A DNA stretch of 64,000 bases from Paracoccaceae bacterium (GTDB taxonomy: Bacteria > Pseudomonadota > Alphaproteobacteria > Rhodobacterales > Rhodobacteraceae). Numbering within the stretch: position 1 is the stretch's first letter; each line of letters starts with the position of its first letter. The notes below the pieces were generated by a model, which saw only the letters and a list, made by a program, of their open reading frames with translations, was not told where the DNA came from and ran no database searches. A program made the position numbers and the translations under genes. Below, one piece after another: positions 36,277-44,089 of this stretch. The stretch lies in assembly GCA_014879735.1 (NCBI GenBank), contig JACSRN010000055.1, positions 1 to 64,000 of the forward strand, in the 5' to 3' direction.

Positions 36277-36322
36277 CCATATATATGGCCTATTGACCAA
36301 TGCTTGTCAAGGCCAATTGGCC
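36277..36322 (-). promoter_or_regulatory. Leftward prophage promoter with two operator-like sites
   Basis: Read leftward: -35 TTGACA at 36310-36305, then a 17-19 nt spacer and a -10 region CATATATAT inside the palindrome CCATATATATGG (36277-36288). One palindrome-like site, ATTGGTCAAT, lies in the spacer (36292-36301). A perfect 12-bp palindrome GGCCAATTGGCC (36311-36322) abuts the -35. The repressor gene starts 37 bp to the right in the other direction. Confidence 0.72.
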
Positions 36323-36358
36323 ATTAGACTGGCCTGAGGAAAACTGCATCCTAGCCGC

Positions 36359-37099
36359 ATGGCCAACACACCCTTTGCAACCCAAGTCATCAACGAAATG
36401 AACCGCCGCGGCTGGACGATGGCCGAGCTGCAACGGAAGTCCGGGGTCAGCTACAACATCATAGCCAAGCTCAAGCAGCGCCCCGAATCCTCGACAAAGG
36501 CGGACCCCGGCAGAAAGCTCGCCGCCGCGCTCGGCCTCAGGTGGAACGATGCCCTTGCGGACGACCAGGATGGCGACGCGTCGCAGGCGACGCCGGGCAA
36601 GACGCAAGAGCGGGCCAGCATCCCCTACACCCCCATCGGCCAGGGCGATGCGCCGGCCATCGCACTTGCCGCCGTTGACGTCGATACCGGGTCGACCGCC
36701 CAGGTCTCCATCTATGACGTGCATGCCAGCGCCGGTTACGGCGCGCTTGTTTCGGAAGAATATATTGTGGACCGCCTTACATTTCCGCTCGGCTACCTTC
36801 AGCAACTCACCAGCGCGCACCCGCGCGACCTGTCGATCATCAGCGTGACCGGCGACAGCATGGAACCGCTTCTTCGCCACAAGGACGTGGTGATGATCGA
36901 CCACACCAAGACCAATCTCGACTGGGATGGCGTGTTCGTGCTGCGATTCGGCGATGCCCTGCACATCAAGCGCGTCAGCCGGGGAACGCGCGGAACGGTG
37001 CTGATCCTGTCCGAAAACCCCGCCTATCCACCACGAGAGGTTCCGCGCGACGAAATCGAGGTTGTCGGGCGGGTGATCTGGACAGGGAAGAAGATGTGA
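36359..37099 (+). CDS. S24/LexA-type phage repressor (CI-like)
   Basis: A 246-residue repressor. The N-terminal helix-turn-helix covers about residues 8-45 (NRRGWTMAELQRKSGVSYNI). The C-terminal self-cleaving S24 domain has the scissile Ala-Gly in VHASAGYGAL (A125-G126), the catalytic Ser in SVTGDSMEP (S167) and the Lys in ALHIKRVS (K204). DNA damage and RecA filament should trigger cleavage and derepress both flanking promoters. All catalytic residues are intact, so regulation may still work even though the prophage lacks structural genes. Confidence 0.92.
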   Translation: MANTPFATQVINEMNRRGWTMAELQRKSGVSYNIIAKLKQRPESSTKADPGRKLAAALGLRWNDALADDQDGDASQATPGKTQERASIPYTPIGQGDAPAIALAAVDVDTGSTAQVSIYDVHASAGYGALVSEEYIVDRLTFPLGYLQQLTSAHPRDLSIISVTGDSMEPLLRHKDVVMIDHTKTNLDWDGVFVLRFGDALHIKRVSRGTRGTVLILSENPAYPPREVPRDEIEVVGRVIWTGKKM

Positions 37100-37554
37100 A
37101 CCCCACCGCGGCCGCATGATTTCGCCCGGCCCAACGCGCCGCGGACGCCGGCCCCGCGGCGCGAGGCGGCCCAGTCGCCCCTAATCGCCAGATCGGGCGG
37201 GCCGCAACGAAACGCGCCTTTCCTGACAGCCCCGACGACGCCGACATGTGCAAGACGTGCGCCCTGGCCCGGCAGATCCCCGGTCTGGAAACAGGAATCA
37301 GCCGGCCCCACGATGACAGGACGCGCGCGCAAACGCGCGGCGCGGCCTTTTGACGGCCAGCCGGATGATGGGGTCACAGGCCGGCAGTGCCCGGCAGACC
37401 AGGGTTCGGCGGTGTTTCGGCAGATCCTCCGCCCGCCCGATGCCCACCAGGCCGACAACCGGAGCCCTGGGGCCAAATGCAGGGATTCTCGATCAACCGA
37501 CGCGCGATGCCCGACGGGTGATTCCCGCGCAGGCGAAGTTCTGAAGGTGGCGTT
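37100..37554. other. Intergenic region after the repressor, no gene recognised
   Basis: About 455 bp with no protein-like frame on either strand. A GC hairpin, CGCGCG-CAAA-CGCGCG at about 37322-37341, could terminate transcription of the repressor gene. The region may be a deletion scar of early phage genes. Confidence 0.5.
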
Positions 37555-37606
37555 ATTGGTCAATTGGCCAATATATGATTGACATTTTGCCATTTGGCAA
37601 TAATAT
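37555..37606 (+). promoter_or_regulatory. Rightward prophage promoter with two operator-like sites
   Basis: -35 TTGACA at 37579-37584 and -10 TAATAT at 37601-37606 with 16-nt spacing. The palindrome TTGCCA-TT-TGGCAA (37587-37600) fills the spacer. A second dyad, ATTGGTCAATTGGCCAAT (37555-37572), lies just upstream of -35. The layout and core motif mirror the leftward promoter, so both are likely repressor targets. The first gene starts 34 bp downstream of -10. Confidence 0.75.
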
Positions 37607-37640
37607 CTCCCATACTGCATCCGCTGCGAGGGAGAGAGAC

Positions 37641-37838
37641 ATGACCCCGACCCCTGCTGTCGCCACAGCCAAGTTCTGGCGCAGCGACCGGCCGCAGATG
37701 GCACCCGTTCATGCCGCCTGCGCCGCTGCGATGATCGCACCGACCGACAGGCCGGCCAATCGGCGCGGCACCTGCGACCTGAGCGCAGCGCGCGGCGGCA
37801 AGGCCCGCGCGGACCTGCCTCACCGGGGGACGGCATGA
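37641..37838 (+). CDS. Small phage early protein (65 aa)
   Basis: A 65-residue Ala/Arg-rich protein of unknown function, starting MTPTPAVATAKFWRSDRPQ. The ribosome site GAGGGAGAGAG precedes the ATG, and the start lies 34 bp beyond the -10 of a strong operator-controlled promoter. Its stop overlaps the next start (ATGA). There is no recognisable DNA-binding motif. Confidence 0.6.
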   Translation: MTPTPAVATAKFWRSDRPQMAPVHAACAAAMIAPTDRPANRRGTCDLSAARGGKARADLPHRGTA

Positions 37839-38119
37839 TGGCATCCGCACCCTATCCCGCCGAGTTCTACATCGCTCACAAGCTGTTCACCGGCCCCGGT
37901 TTCGGCTTTGGCGGCGCCTGGGGCGACATCACCGATGGCCCTGCCGATACGCACGATCTGCGCGAGGTGCTGGGCGACCATTTCCCGCATCAGGCCCCTG
38001 ACCGCACGACCCTGCGCATCTGGCACTTTCCCGGCGACGCCTCGGCGCGGGATGTGACCGAGGATATCATCACCCAATTGTCGGACATATGGCCCGCCGA
38101 CGGCGTGGAGGCTGCATGA
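37835..38119 (+). CDS. Small phage early protein (94 aa)
   Basis: A 94-residue acidic protein containing FTGPGFGFGGAWGDITDGPAD and a C-terminal DVTEDIITQLSDIWPADG. I do not recognise a family; the composition is that of a soluble folded protein. Both ends overlap neighbours by 4 bp, so the three rightward genes are translationally coupled. Confidence 0.65.
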   Translation: MMASAPYPAEFYIAHKLFTGPGFGFGGAWGDITDGPADTHDLREVLGDHFPHQAPDRTTLRIWHFPGDASARDVTEDIITQLSDIWPADGVEAA

Positions 38120-38457
38120 TGGGCACTGTAATCCGCCTTCCCGACCTCCATCGGCATTACTACATCGCGCGGGGCGTGCTGAACGACCCGGGAGCGACGC
38201 CCGGCCAGATCGAGGCCGCACTGGCGGTGCTCGGCGCCTCTGTGGACTGGATGGACATCGACCTCTGCCACCGGACGCGGGCGCGGATCAGGGCGCCACA
38301 GGTCGGGGCACGCGCCCTAACCGCGGCGGAGCCGACAGCCCTTCGGCGCCATTCTCGCCAAGCCACCGATGCCTACGGCACCGAGTTGCTGCACGTTCTG
38401 GCCTTCATCACTGTTGTGGTAGGGTTTCTGATCGGGTTCCTGGGAGCGGCGCCCTGA
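38116..38457 (+). CDS. Small phage early protein with C-terminal membrane helix (113 aa)
   Basis: A 113-residue protein: a soluble helical N-terminal part (NDPGATPGQIEAALAVLGAS) and a hydrophobic C-terminus, LLHVLAFITVVVGFLIGFL, that should anchor it in the inner membrane with the N-terminal part inside. The topology suits a superinfection-exclusion or regulatory membrane protein, but that is speculation. It is the last gene before a perfect GC palindrome and the tRNA region. Confidence 0.62.
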   Translation: MMGTVIRLPDLHRHYYIARGVLNDPGATPGQIEAALAVLGASVDWMDIDLCHRTRARIRAPQVGARALTAAEPTALRRHSRQATDAYGTELLHVLAFITVVVGFLIGFLGAAP

Positions 38458-38495
38458 CGGCCCGTGACATTGCTGCCGTCTACCCATCGAGGGCG

Positions 38496-38513
38496 GCGCC
38501 CGCCGGCGGGCGC
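38496..38513. repeat. Perfect 18-bp GC palindrome at the prophage right edge
   Basis: GCGCCCGCCGGCGGGCGC, 38 bp after the last rightward gene. It can fold as a terminator stem, though without a U-tract. Confidence 0.7.
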
Positions 38514-38597
38514 GTCAGAGGACAGGGCCGGCCGGACGTGAAAGCACGCAGGATGGTGCGGCAGCGCATCGGCCCCCGAAGATGTGCATCACCGACT

Positions 38598-38654
38598 CCG
38601 ATCACATCGGGGGCTTGCAGTCCACCTGCGACGGTGGTTGCAAGACGGTCTTGC
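38598..38654. other. Cluster of interlocking hairpins downstream of tRNA-Arg
   Basis: Three stems: CCGAT-CAC-ATCGG (38598-38610); CTTGCA..CCACC/GGTGG..TGCAAG (38614-38644); and GCAAGAC-G-GTCTTGC (38640-38654). The last two share GCAAG and are mutually exclusive, as in attenuators. They lie 95-150 bp past the tRNA 3' end in a 294-bp stretch (38458-38751) with no gene. Confidence 0.55.
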
Positions 38655-38751
38655 GATACATCTTTCCCACCCGCCGAAAAACTCCGGATTGCGTCTCCAG
38701 CTGGAAATACTGCAATTCCGGTGGTTTGAACGCTCCAGGCCAAGGGTTTGG

Positions 38752-38825
38752 CGATCCCGGGAGGACTCGAACCCCCGACCTACTGCTTAGAAGGCAGCTG
38801 CTCTATCCAGCTGAGCTACGGGACC
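38752..38825 (-). tRNA. tRNA-Arg (anticodon UCU)
   Basis: A complete cloverleaf on the minus strand. The acceptor GGTCCCG pairs with CGGGATC and the discriminator is G. The D arm is GCTC/GAGC, the anticodon stem GCTGC/GCAGT has loop CTTCTAA (anticodon TCT at 38791-38789), and the T arm is GGGGG-TTCGAGT-CCTCC. CCA follows directly in the DNA (38749-38751). It decodes AGA, a rare codon in such GC-rich genomes, and its 3' end faces the prophage. Confidence 0.97.
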
Positions 38826-38836
38826 TTGGCGCCGTT

Positions 38837-39307
38837 CTAGCCGAGGCTCTTCGTCATGAAAACCGAATTCGGGTCGGGGCCGTAGCCCTGAAACGGCGTG
38901 CATTCGGTGAAACCTGCACGGGCATAAAGGGCGCGGGCGGCGATGAAGGTGGGCTGGATGCCGGTTTCCAGCGAAAGCCGGAAGAAGCCGTCCGCCGCAG
39001 CCGCCATCACCAGATGGTCGAGCATCCGCCGCGAGAGGCCGCGGCCGCGGTCTTCGGCCAGAACATGCATCGACTTGATCTCGGCATGGGTGCCATCCAG
39101 CCGCTTGAAGGCCCCCATGGCCACGGGTCGGCCCTGATCGCGCATCACGAAGAACCGGATGCCCGGGGCAGCCAACTGGCTGCGGTCCATCATATGGACG
39201 GATTCGGGCGGCGTATCGGCCCGCATGTCGATACCATGCCGCTGGAACAGCAGCACAAGATCCGGCGCCAGCGGATTTTCCTCGGTGATCGTCGGCGCCG
39301 GCGTCAT
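38837..39307 (-). CDS. GNAT-family N-acetyltransferase
   Basis: A 156-residue acetyltransferase. The acetyl-CoA loop is HVLAEDRGRGLSRRMLDHLV (R-G-R-G-L), preceded by GAFKRLDGTHAEIKSM and followed by ALYARAGFTECTPFQGY. Motif order matches the PhnO/YhbS-like group. Its ATG overlaps the stop of the complex I subunit gene (TGATG), so the two are coupled. It ends 11 bp before the tRNA 5' end; readthrough transcription into the tRNA is possible. Substrate unknown. Confidence 0.88.
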   Translation of the reverse strand: MTPAPTITEENPLAPDLVLLFQRHGIDMRADTPPESVHMMDRSQLAAPGIRFFVMRDQGRPVAMGAFKRLDGTHAEIKSMHVLAEDRGRGLSRRMLDHLVMAAAADGFFRLSLETGIQPTFIAARALYARAGFTECTPFQGYGPDPNSVFMTKSLG

Positions 39308-39618
39308 CAATGCGTCCAGACCGTCTTGCGCTCATAGGCGAAATTCTCGCCGTAGCCGCGGGCCCGCAGGTTGAGCTTCCTGACCTGTGGCTCCATCACC
39401 ACCGCTTCGATTCCATGTTGCGCCGCATAGGCCTCGGCCGCATCGCGGCTGTCGAAGCGCAGACGTACCTGCGTCTGGGTATCGCTGCTGGATGTCCAGC
39501 CCATCAACGGGTCGATTTCGCGCGCGGAATCCTGACTGTATTCCAGGATCCAGTGCTGCGTCTTGGCAGTGCCGGACTGCATGGCGGTCTTGGCGGGCTG
39601 ATAGATGCGGGCGCGCAT
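39307..39618 (-). CDS. NADH dehydrogenase (complex I) NDUFS4-like subunit
   Basis: A 103-residue homologue of the mitochondrial 18-kDa subunit, found as an accessory complex I subunit in alphaproteobacteria. [46 protein letters not shown] and the C-terminal [12 protein letters not shown] are the family hallmarks. It stabilises the NADH-oxidising arm. As in relatives, it is encoded away from the nuo operon. The frame continues upstream without family features, so ATG 39618 is the start. Confidence 0.93.
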   Translation of the reverse strand: MRARIYQPAKTAMQSGTAKTQHWILEYSQDSAREIDPLMGWTSSSDTQTQVRLRFDSRDAAEAYAAQHGIEAVVMEPQVRKLNLRARGYGENFAYERKTVWTH

Positions 39619-39809
39619 GGAAACCTCCGGAAATCTGTCATTCATATCGGCCATCTGCCGCCACGATGCAAGCACCCCAAGCACAGCCGCGCCCGTGCTG
39701 CCGCGACGGATTCCCGGCCTGCCCGGCGCGGGCGCGGCTTTGGCCCGGAGTTGCCCCTTGAACGGGAACAAAAAAGGATCAGATTGGGCCTGCCCCGCAG
39801 GAGATGCCG

Positions 39810-42005
39810 ATGCACAACAACAAGCCCGACCGCCTGCCCGACCTGTCGCACCTGCGCCCGCAGCGGCGCGACAAGCTGGAAGGTGGCAAGCGGTTCGCGA
39901 TGCAGACGCCGTTCAAGGCGGCGGGCGACCAGCCCGCGGCAATTGCCGAACTGACCTCGGGCGTACTTGCCGGCGACCGCGACCAGGTCCTGTTGGGCGC
40001 CACCGGCACCGGCAAGACCTTCACCATGGCCAAGGTGATCGAAGAGACCCAGCGCCCTGCCATCATCCTTGCGCCCAACAAGACGCTGGCCGCCCAATTA
40101 TATGGGGAATTCAAAGGCTTCTTTCCGGAAAATGCCGTCGAATACTTCGTCAGCTACTATGATTATTACCAGCCCGAGGCCTATGTCGCGCGGACCGACA
40201 CCTATATCGAGAAGGAAAGCCAGATCAACGAGCAGATCGACCGGATGCGCCATTCGGCCACAAGGGCGCTGCTGGAACGCGACGATGTGATCATTGTCGC
40301 CTCGGTCTCCTGCATCTACGGCATTGGCTCGGTCGAAACCTATTCGGCCATGACACAGGATCTGGTCGCCGGCCAACCCTACGACCCGCGCAAGGTGATC
40401 GCCGAACTGGTTGCACAGCAGTACAAGCGGCTGGAGACCAGCTTCCAGCGCGGCGCCTTCCGGGTGAAGGGCGATGTGATCGACCTCTGGCCCGCGCACC
40501 TGGAAGACCGGGCCTGGCGGTTCTCCTTCTTCGGCGACGAGCTGGAATCGATCCTTGAATTCGACCCCCTGACCGGCGCAAAAACGGATACGTTCCGCCA
40601 GATCCGCATTTATGCCAACAGCCACTACGTCACCCCGCGCCCGACGCTGCAGCAGGCAATCAAGGGCATCAAGGACGAATTGTTCCATCGGCTCAAGCAG
40701 TTGACGGGCGAGGGCAAGTTGCTTGAGGCGCAACGCCTGGAGCAACGGACCAAATTCGATCTCGAGATGATGGAAGCAACCGGCAGCTGCGCCGGGATCG
40801 AGAATTATTCCCGCTGGCTGACCGGCCGCGGCCCGGGCGAGCCGCCGCCCACGCTGTTCGAATTCATCCCCGACAATGCCATCGTCTTTGCCGATGAATC
40901 CCATGTCACCGTGCCACAGATCGGTGGCATGTATCGGGGCGACTTCCGCCGCAAGTTCACGCTGGCCGAACACGGGTTCCGGCTGCCCTCCTGCATGGAC
41001 AACCGGCCGCTGAAGTTCGAGGAATGGGATGCGATGCGACCGCAGTCGGTCTTTGTCTCGGCCACTCCGGCGGGATGGGAGTTGGAACAGACCGGCGGCG
41101 CCTTCACCGAACAGGTCATCCGGCCGACCGGCCTGATCGACCCCGAGGTGGAAATCCGCCCGGTCGAGATGCAGGTCGACGATCTTCTGGACGAGGTTCG
41201 GCGCGTCGCGGCCCGGGGCTATCGGACATTGGTGACGACGCTGACAAAGCGCATGGCCGAGGACCTGACCGAATATCTGCACGAACAGGGCATCCGCGTG
41301 CGCTACATGCATTCCGACATCGACACCATCGAACGCATTGAAATCCTTCGCGACCTGCGACTTGGCGCCTTTGACGTCCTGATCGGCATCAACCTTCTGC
41401 GCGAGGGGCTGGACATTCCGGAATGTGGGCTGGTGGCCATTCTCGACGCGGACAAGGAAGGTTTTCTGCGCAGCGAGACCTCGCTGATCCAGACCATCGG
41501 CCGCGCGGCGCGCAACGCCGACGGCCGGGTGATCATGTATGCCGACCGCATCACCGGCAGCATGGAACGGGCGATCGCCGAAACGAACCGCCGGCGGGAA
41601 AAGCAGAAGGCCTATAACGCCGCCCATGGCATCACGCCGCAGACGGTGAAGAAGAACGTCGAGGACGTGCTGTCCGGGCTCTGGCATGGCGATACGGATC
41701 AGTCCCGCGTCACGGCGAAGGTCGAGAAGGCCAATGTCGGACAGAACCTTGCGGCGCATCTCGACGCCCTGCGCATGGCAATGCGCAAGGCGGCGGAGAA
41801 TCTGGAATTCGAAGAGGCCGCGCGGCACCGCGACGAGATCAAGCGGCTGGAAGCGGTGGAACTGGCCGTCGCCGACGACCCGCTGGCCCGGCAGGAAACC
41901 ATCGACGAGGCGGTGGAAGAGGCGGTCAAATCGTCCGGCCGCTCGACCGCCGGGCGTGCGGGGCAGCGCGGCGGCAACAAGAGCCGCTATCGCAAGAAGG
42001 GCTGA
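39810..42005 (+). CDS. uvrB: Excinuclease ABC subunit B
   Basis: A 731-residue UvrB, the damage-verifying helicase-like subunit of nucleotide excision repair. Walker A is [13 protein letters not shown], the beta-hairpin region [24 protein letters not shown]-like FADESHV, helicase motif [22 protein letters not shown], and the C-terminal UVR motif [18 protein letters not shown]. The C-terminal basic tail ends SRYRKKG. Of two close ATGs, 39810 has AGGAG at 6-nt spacing; 39804 lies on top of it. No SOS box is evident by eye. Confidence 0.97.
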   Translation: MHNNKPDRLPDLSHLRPQRRDKLEGGKRFAMQTPFKAAGDQPAAIAELTSGVLAGDRDQVLLGATGTGKTFTMAKVIEETQRPAIILAPNKTLAAQLYGEFKGFFPENAVEYFVSYYDYYQPEAYVARTDTYIEKESQINEQIDRMRHSATRALLERDDVIIVASVSCIYGIGSVETYSAMTQDLVAGQPYDPRKVIAELVAQQYKRLETSFQRGAFRVKGDVIDLWPAHLEDRAWRFSFFGDELESILEFDPLTGAKTDTFRQIRIYANSHYVTPRPTLQQAIKGIKDELFHRLKQLTGEGKLLEAQRLEQRTKFDLEMMEATGSCAGIENYSRWLTGRGPGEPPPTLFEFIPDNAIVFADESHVTVPQIGGMYRGDFRRKFTLAEHGFRLPSCMDNRPLKFEEWDAMRPQSVFVSATPAGWELEQTGGAFTEQVIRPTGLIDPEVEIRPVEMQVDDLLDEVRRVAARGYRTLVTTLTKRMAEDLTEYLHEQGIRVRYMHSDIDTIERIEILRDLRLGAFDVLIGINLLREGLDIPECGLVAILDADKEGFLRSETSLIQTIGRAARNADGRVIMYADRITGSMERAIAETNRRREKQKAYNAAHGITPQTVKKNVEDVLSGLWHGDTDQSRVTAKVEKANVGQNLAAHLDALRMAMRKAAENLEFEEAARHRDEIKRLEAVELAVADDPLARQETIDEAVEEAVKSSGRSTAGRAGQRGGNKSRYRKKG

Positions 42006-42353
42006 TCACCCGATCAGGACGATATCCTCGCGGGCCGCAAGCGCCTGGACGGGTGCAGTCGCACTTGTGGCCGGCGGGGAAACGACCGGATGCAGGACCA
42101 TCGGTTCCCGCACGGGACGGACGGTCAGAATCGCCGTCGTCCGCCGCTCCCAGAAGGCCGGATCGGCCAGAATCGCATCCGGCAACCGCTCCTTCACGAA
42201 CACGTTCTGGGACTGCACCCGCAACACCACCTCGTGCAGGTCCGAGCGGCGCCTGGCAAAGGGCGAGCGAAAACCGGCCTGCAGCACGGCAAGCCGTTCC
42301 TCCATCCTTCGCACCTCTGCCTTCAACCGGGCGAATTCCTCGACAGGATCCAT
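42006..42353 (-). CDS. Hypothetical protein with coiled coil (115 aa)
   Basis: A 115-residue protein convergent with uvrB, whose stop it abuts. The N-terminal EEFARLKAEVRRMEERLAVL is a short heptad coiled coil, followed by FARRRSDLHEVVLRVQSQNVF. I choose ATG 42353, where GGAGGTGGAG gives a strong ribosome site. No domain is recognised; a scaffold or regulatory role is possible. Confidence 0.6.
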   Translation of the reverse strand: MDPVEEFARLKAEVRRMEERLAVLQAGFRSPFARRRSDLHEVVLRVQSQNVFVKERLPDAILADPAFWERRTTAILTVRPVREPMVLHPVVSPPATSATAPVQALAAREDIVLIG

Positions 42354-42453
42354 CTCCACCTCCCCTTTTTCGGCAGAGTGGATCCGAATCCCCAACAAAA
42401 AATTAACAGCATCATTAACCCGCGATTAACTCTGCTGCGCCGATGATCGTGGC

Positions 42454-42768
42454 ATGACCCACCCTGCCCTGGCTTGCGCCCTGTCCCTTCTGCTGATCCT
42501 GCCGGGTTGCGGCGCACAGCCCACGCCCGCGATGCTGGGGGCGACACGAACGGAAGTCGCGCGCGGCGGGCATGATTATGTGGTGTTCCAGAAAGGCCGC
42601 CGCGTGGAAATCATCCGCCTCGGCTATGTCCGCCCCGGCGAACATCAGGCCGTCCGCGCCACGATGATCGACCTGATCCCCGAGGTGACGGGCTGCCGCT
42701 TGCGCGAAACCTCGCTGACCGGCGACAGCGGCGAGATGCGGGCGATCGTCAGCTGCCCGAAACGCTAG
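42454..42768 (+). CDS. Putative lipoprotein (104 aa)
   Basis: A 104-residue protein with a lipoprotein signal: CALSLLLILPGCGAQ, lipobox LPGC with Cys at about 19. The mature part is small and contains two more cysteines (TGCRLRE and VSCPKR) that could pair. It is likely anchored to a membrane facing the periplasm. Function unknown; its stop overlaps the convergent membrane-protein gene by 4 bp. Confidence 0.68.
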   Translation: MTHPALACALSLLLILPGCGAQPTPAMLGATRTEVARGGHDYVVFQKGRRVEIIRLGYVRPGEHQAVRATMIDLIPEVTGCRLRETSLTGDSGEMRAIVSCPKR

Positions 42769-42944
42769 CGCGGCTTCACAAACAGCACCCAGCCCGCATA
42801 GACTCCGGCCGCAAGAAAAACCATGCCCCAGAGCGGCGAGCCGCTCCAGAACTCCACCCCCCCCCAGATCAGCGGCGCCAGCACCACGGCCCAGCGCACC
42901 CAGGGGCGGCGGAAGATCGGATCCTCGGGGTCGAGAAGCTTCAT
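42765..42944 (-). CDS. Small membrane protein (59 aa)
   Basis: A 59-residue protein beginning MKLLDPEDPIFRRPWVRWAV with two hydrophobic helices (VVLAPLIWGGVEFW and WGMVFLAAGVYAGWVLF). The DPEDPIFRRPWVRW signature is familiar from conserved Rhodobacterales small membrane proteins with no assigned role. It is divergent from the monooxygenase-like gene with 49 bp between starts. Confidence 0.7.
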   Translation of the reverse strand: MKLLDPEDPIFRRPWVRWAVVLAPLIWGGVEFWSGSPLWGMVFLAAGVYAGWVLFVKPR

Positions 42945-42993
42945 GATTTTCGCGCAGCCTTCTGGCAGAGTGGGGGCAAGAGAGGAGCCGACC

Positions 42994-43311
42994 ATGCCGC
43001 AGATTCACAAGGCCTTTCAAGGCCAGACCGTCATCACCACCTTCGAGACCAGCCCCGCGACGGCCTTCGACCTGCTCGAATCGCTGGAGGCCGCCTATGC
43101 CGAGGTAATCTCGACCCAGCCCGGCTTCATCTCGGCGGCGCTGCACATCAACGATGCGCGCACCCGGGTGTGCAGCTATTCGCAGTGGCAGCGGCGCGAG
43201 GATTACCAGGCCATGCTGCGCACCCCCGTGATGCGCGAGCGCAACCGCCACATCAACACGCTGTGCAAGGGATTCGAGCCGGTGATGTATGAGGTGTCGG
43301 CCGACTACTGA
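42994..43311 (+). CDS. Antibiotic biosynthesis monooxygenase (ABM)-domain protein
   Basis: A 105-residue dimeric alpha/beta-barrel ABM-like protein. The pattern FETSPATAFDLLESLEAAYA, QPGFISAALHIN and YSQWQRREDYQAMLR (the NW/E-type YxxW) is typical. Such proteins oxidise quinols or bind heme, or act as dimerisation modules; the specific role is unknown. The start ATG 42994 follows GAGAGGAG closely. Confidence 0.85.
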   Translation: MPQIHKAFQGQTVITTFETSPATAFDLLESLEAAYAEVISTQPGFISAALHINDARTRVCSYSQWQRREDYQAMLRTPVMRERNRHINTLCKGFEPVMYEVSADY

Positions 43312-43339
43312 CCGGCCGCCCCCGCTGCGCGGCTGCGGT

Positions 43340-44059
43340 CTAGCCGCGCCGCCCGGCAAGCAACGCATCGACCCAGGCGGGAACCGTGCTGGTGGCGAGG
43401 CCTTGCAGATGATCGTGGAAATCCGCGGCAACCAGCGATGGCTCCGCGTTGATTTCAAGGCATCTTGCGCCGGCCCCGCGCGCCTGCCCGGCGAAGGAGG
43501 CGGCCGGATAGACATTGCCCGAAGTGCCGATGGCGACAAAAAGGTCGCACTGGCGCAGGGCGAATCGGATTTCCTCCATGTGATAGGGCAATTCGCCGAA
43601 CCACACGACGTCCGGGCGCGTCGCGGTTTCGCCGCAGGCCGGGCAGCGGTCGGCGGGCGCCATTTCCGCCGGCGCCGGCCATCGATGACCGCAGCCATGG
43701 CAGAGCGCGCCTTCCAGCGCGCCATGCATGTGCAGAAGCGCCGAAGTACCGGCCCTTTCGTGCAGATCGTCGACGTTCTGGGTCACGACCAGCACGTCGC
43801 CCGCCCAGTCGCGCTGCAGCCGGGCCAGTGCTGCATGCGCCGCATTCGGCACGGCCGCGCGGGCGCTGGCTCGGCGGATGTTGTAGAATTCATGCATCAG
43901 GGCGGGGTTGCGCGCGAATCCCTCGGGGGTCGCGACCTCGTTCATGTCGTAGCGCGTCCAGATCCCGCCCTTGTCGCGAAAGGTGCCAAGCCCGCTTTCC
44001 GCCGAAACGCCGGCGCCGGTCAGGATCACGATGAAGTCGCGCGCCGTCTGCCCTTGCAT
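43340..44059 (-). CDS. cobB: NAD-dependent protein deacylase, sirtuin
   Basis: A 239-residue class III sirtuin that removes acetyl or succinyl groups from lysines using NAD. The NAD motif is LTGAGVSAESGLGTFRD (residues 13-29), the active site VVTQNVDDLHERAG with the catalytic His in LLHMHGALEG, and four zinc cysteines occur as CHGC (120-123) and CPAC (139-142). The Tyr/Arg pair of desuccinylases may be present as ...WTRYDMNEV is replaced at the usual position, so specificity is uncertain. It is divergent from the phosphatase gene with 30 bp between starts. Confidence 0.93.
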   Translation of the reverse strand: MQGQTARDFIVILTGAGVSAESGLGTFRDKGGIWTRYDMNEVATPEGFARNPALMHEFYNIRRASARAAVPNAAHAALARLQRDWAGDVLVVTQNVDDLHERAGTSALLHMHGALEGALCHGCGHRWPAPAEMAPADRCPACGETATRPDVVWFGELPYHMEEIRFALRQCDLFVAIGTSGNVYPAASFAGQARGAGARCLEINAEPSLVAADFHDHLQGLATSTVPAWVDALLAGRRG

Positions 44060-44089
44060 TCCGCCGATCCTCCGCGCCAGTCTGACACC

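Larger units (their letters stand above)
29697..38457. mobile_element. Reduced prophage with lysis, tailspike, NusG-like and repressor genes
   Basis: From the three-helix holin to the third small rightward gene, this block is phage-like. A CI/LexA-type repressor sits between two divergent promoters; a leftward arm has a NusG paralogue, tailspike and lysis genes, and a short rightward arm has three small genes. No integrase, terminase, portal, capsid, tail-tube or baseplate gene is present in either direction. The element abuts the 3' side of tRNA-Arg(UCU), a plausible integration site, but I found no duplicated tRNA end at the left border. Boundaries are approximate. Confidence 0.85.

Noticed and set aside
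36104-36280. 58-codon leftward frame starting in the AT palindrome
   Set aside because: The start codon overlaps the -10 element of the proposed leftward promoter, so it should not be in the transcript. Its GC3 is high but there is no good ribosome site.
38582-39337. Rightward frame containing GRTRTPDLLLRRQLLYPAEL
   Set aside because: This is the well-known spurious protein produced by reading antisense through a tRNA gene; it then runs opposite the GNAT gene.
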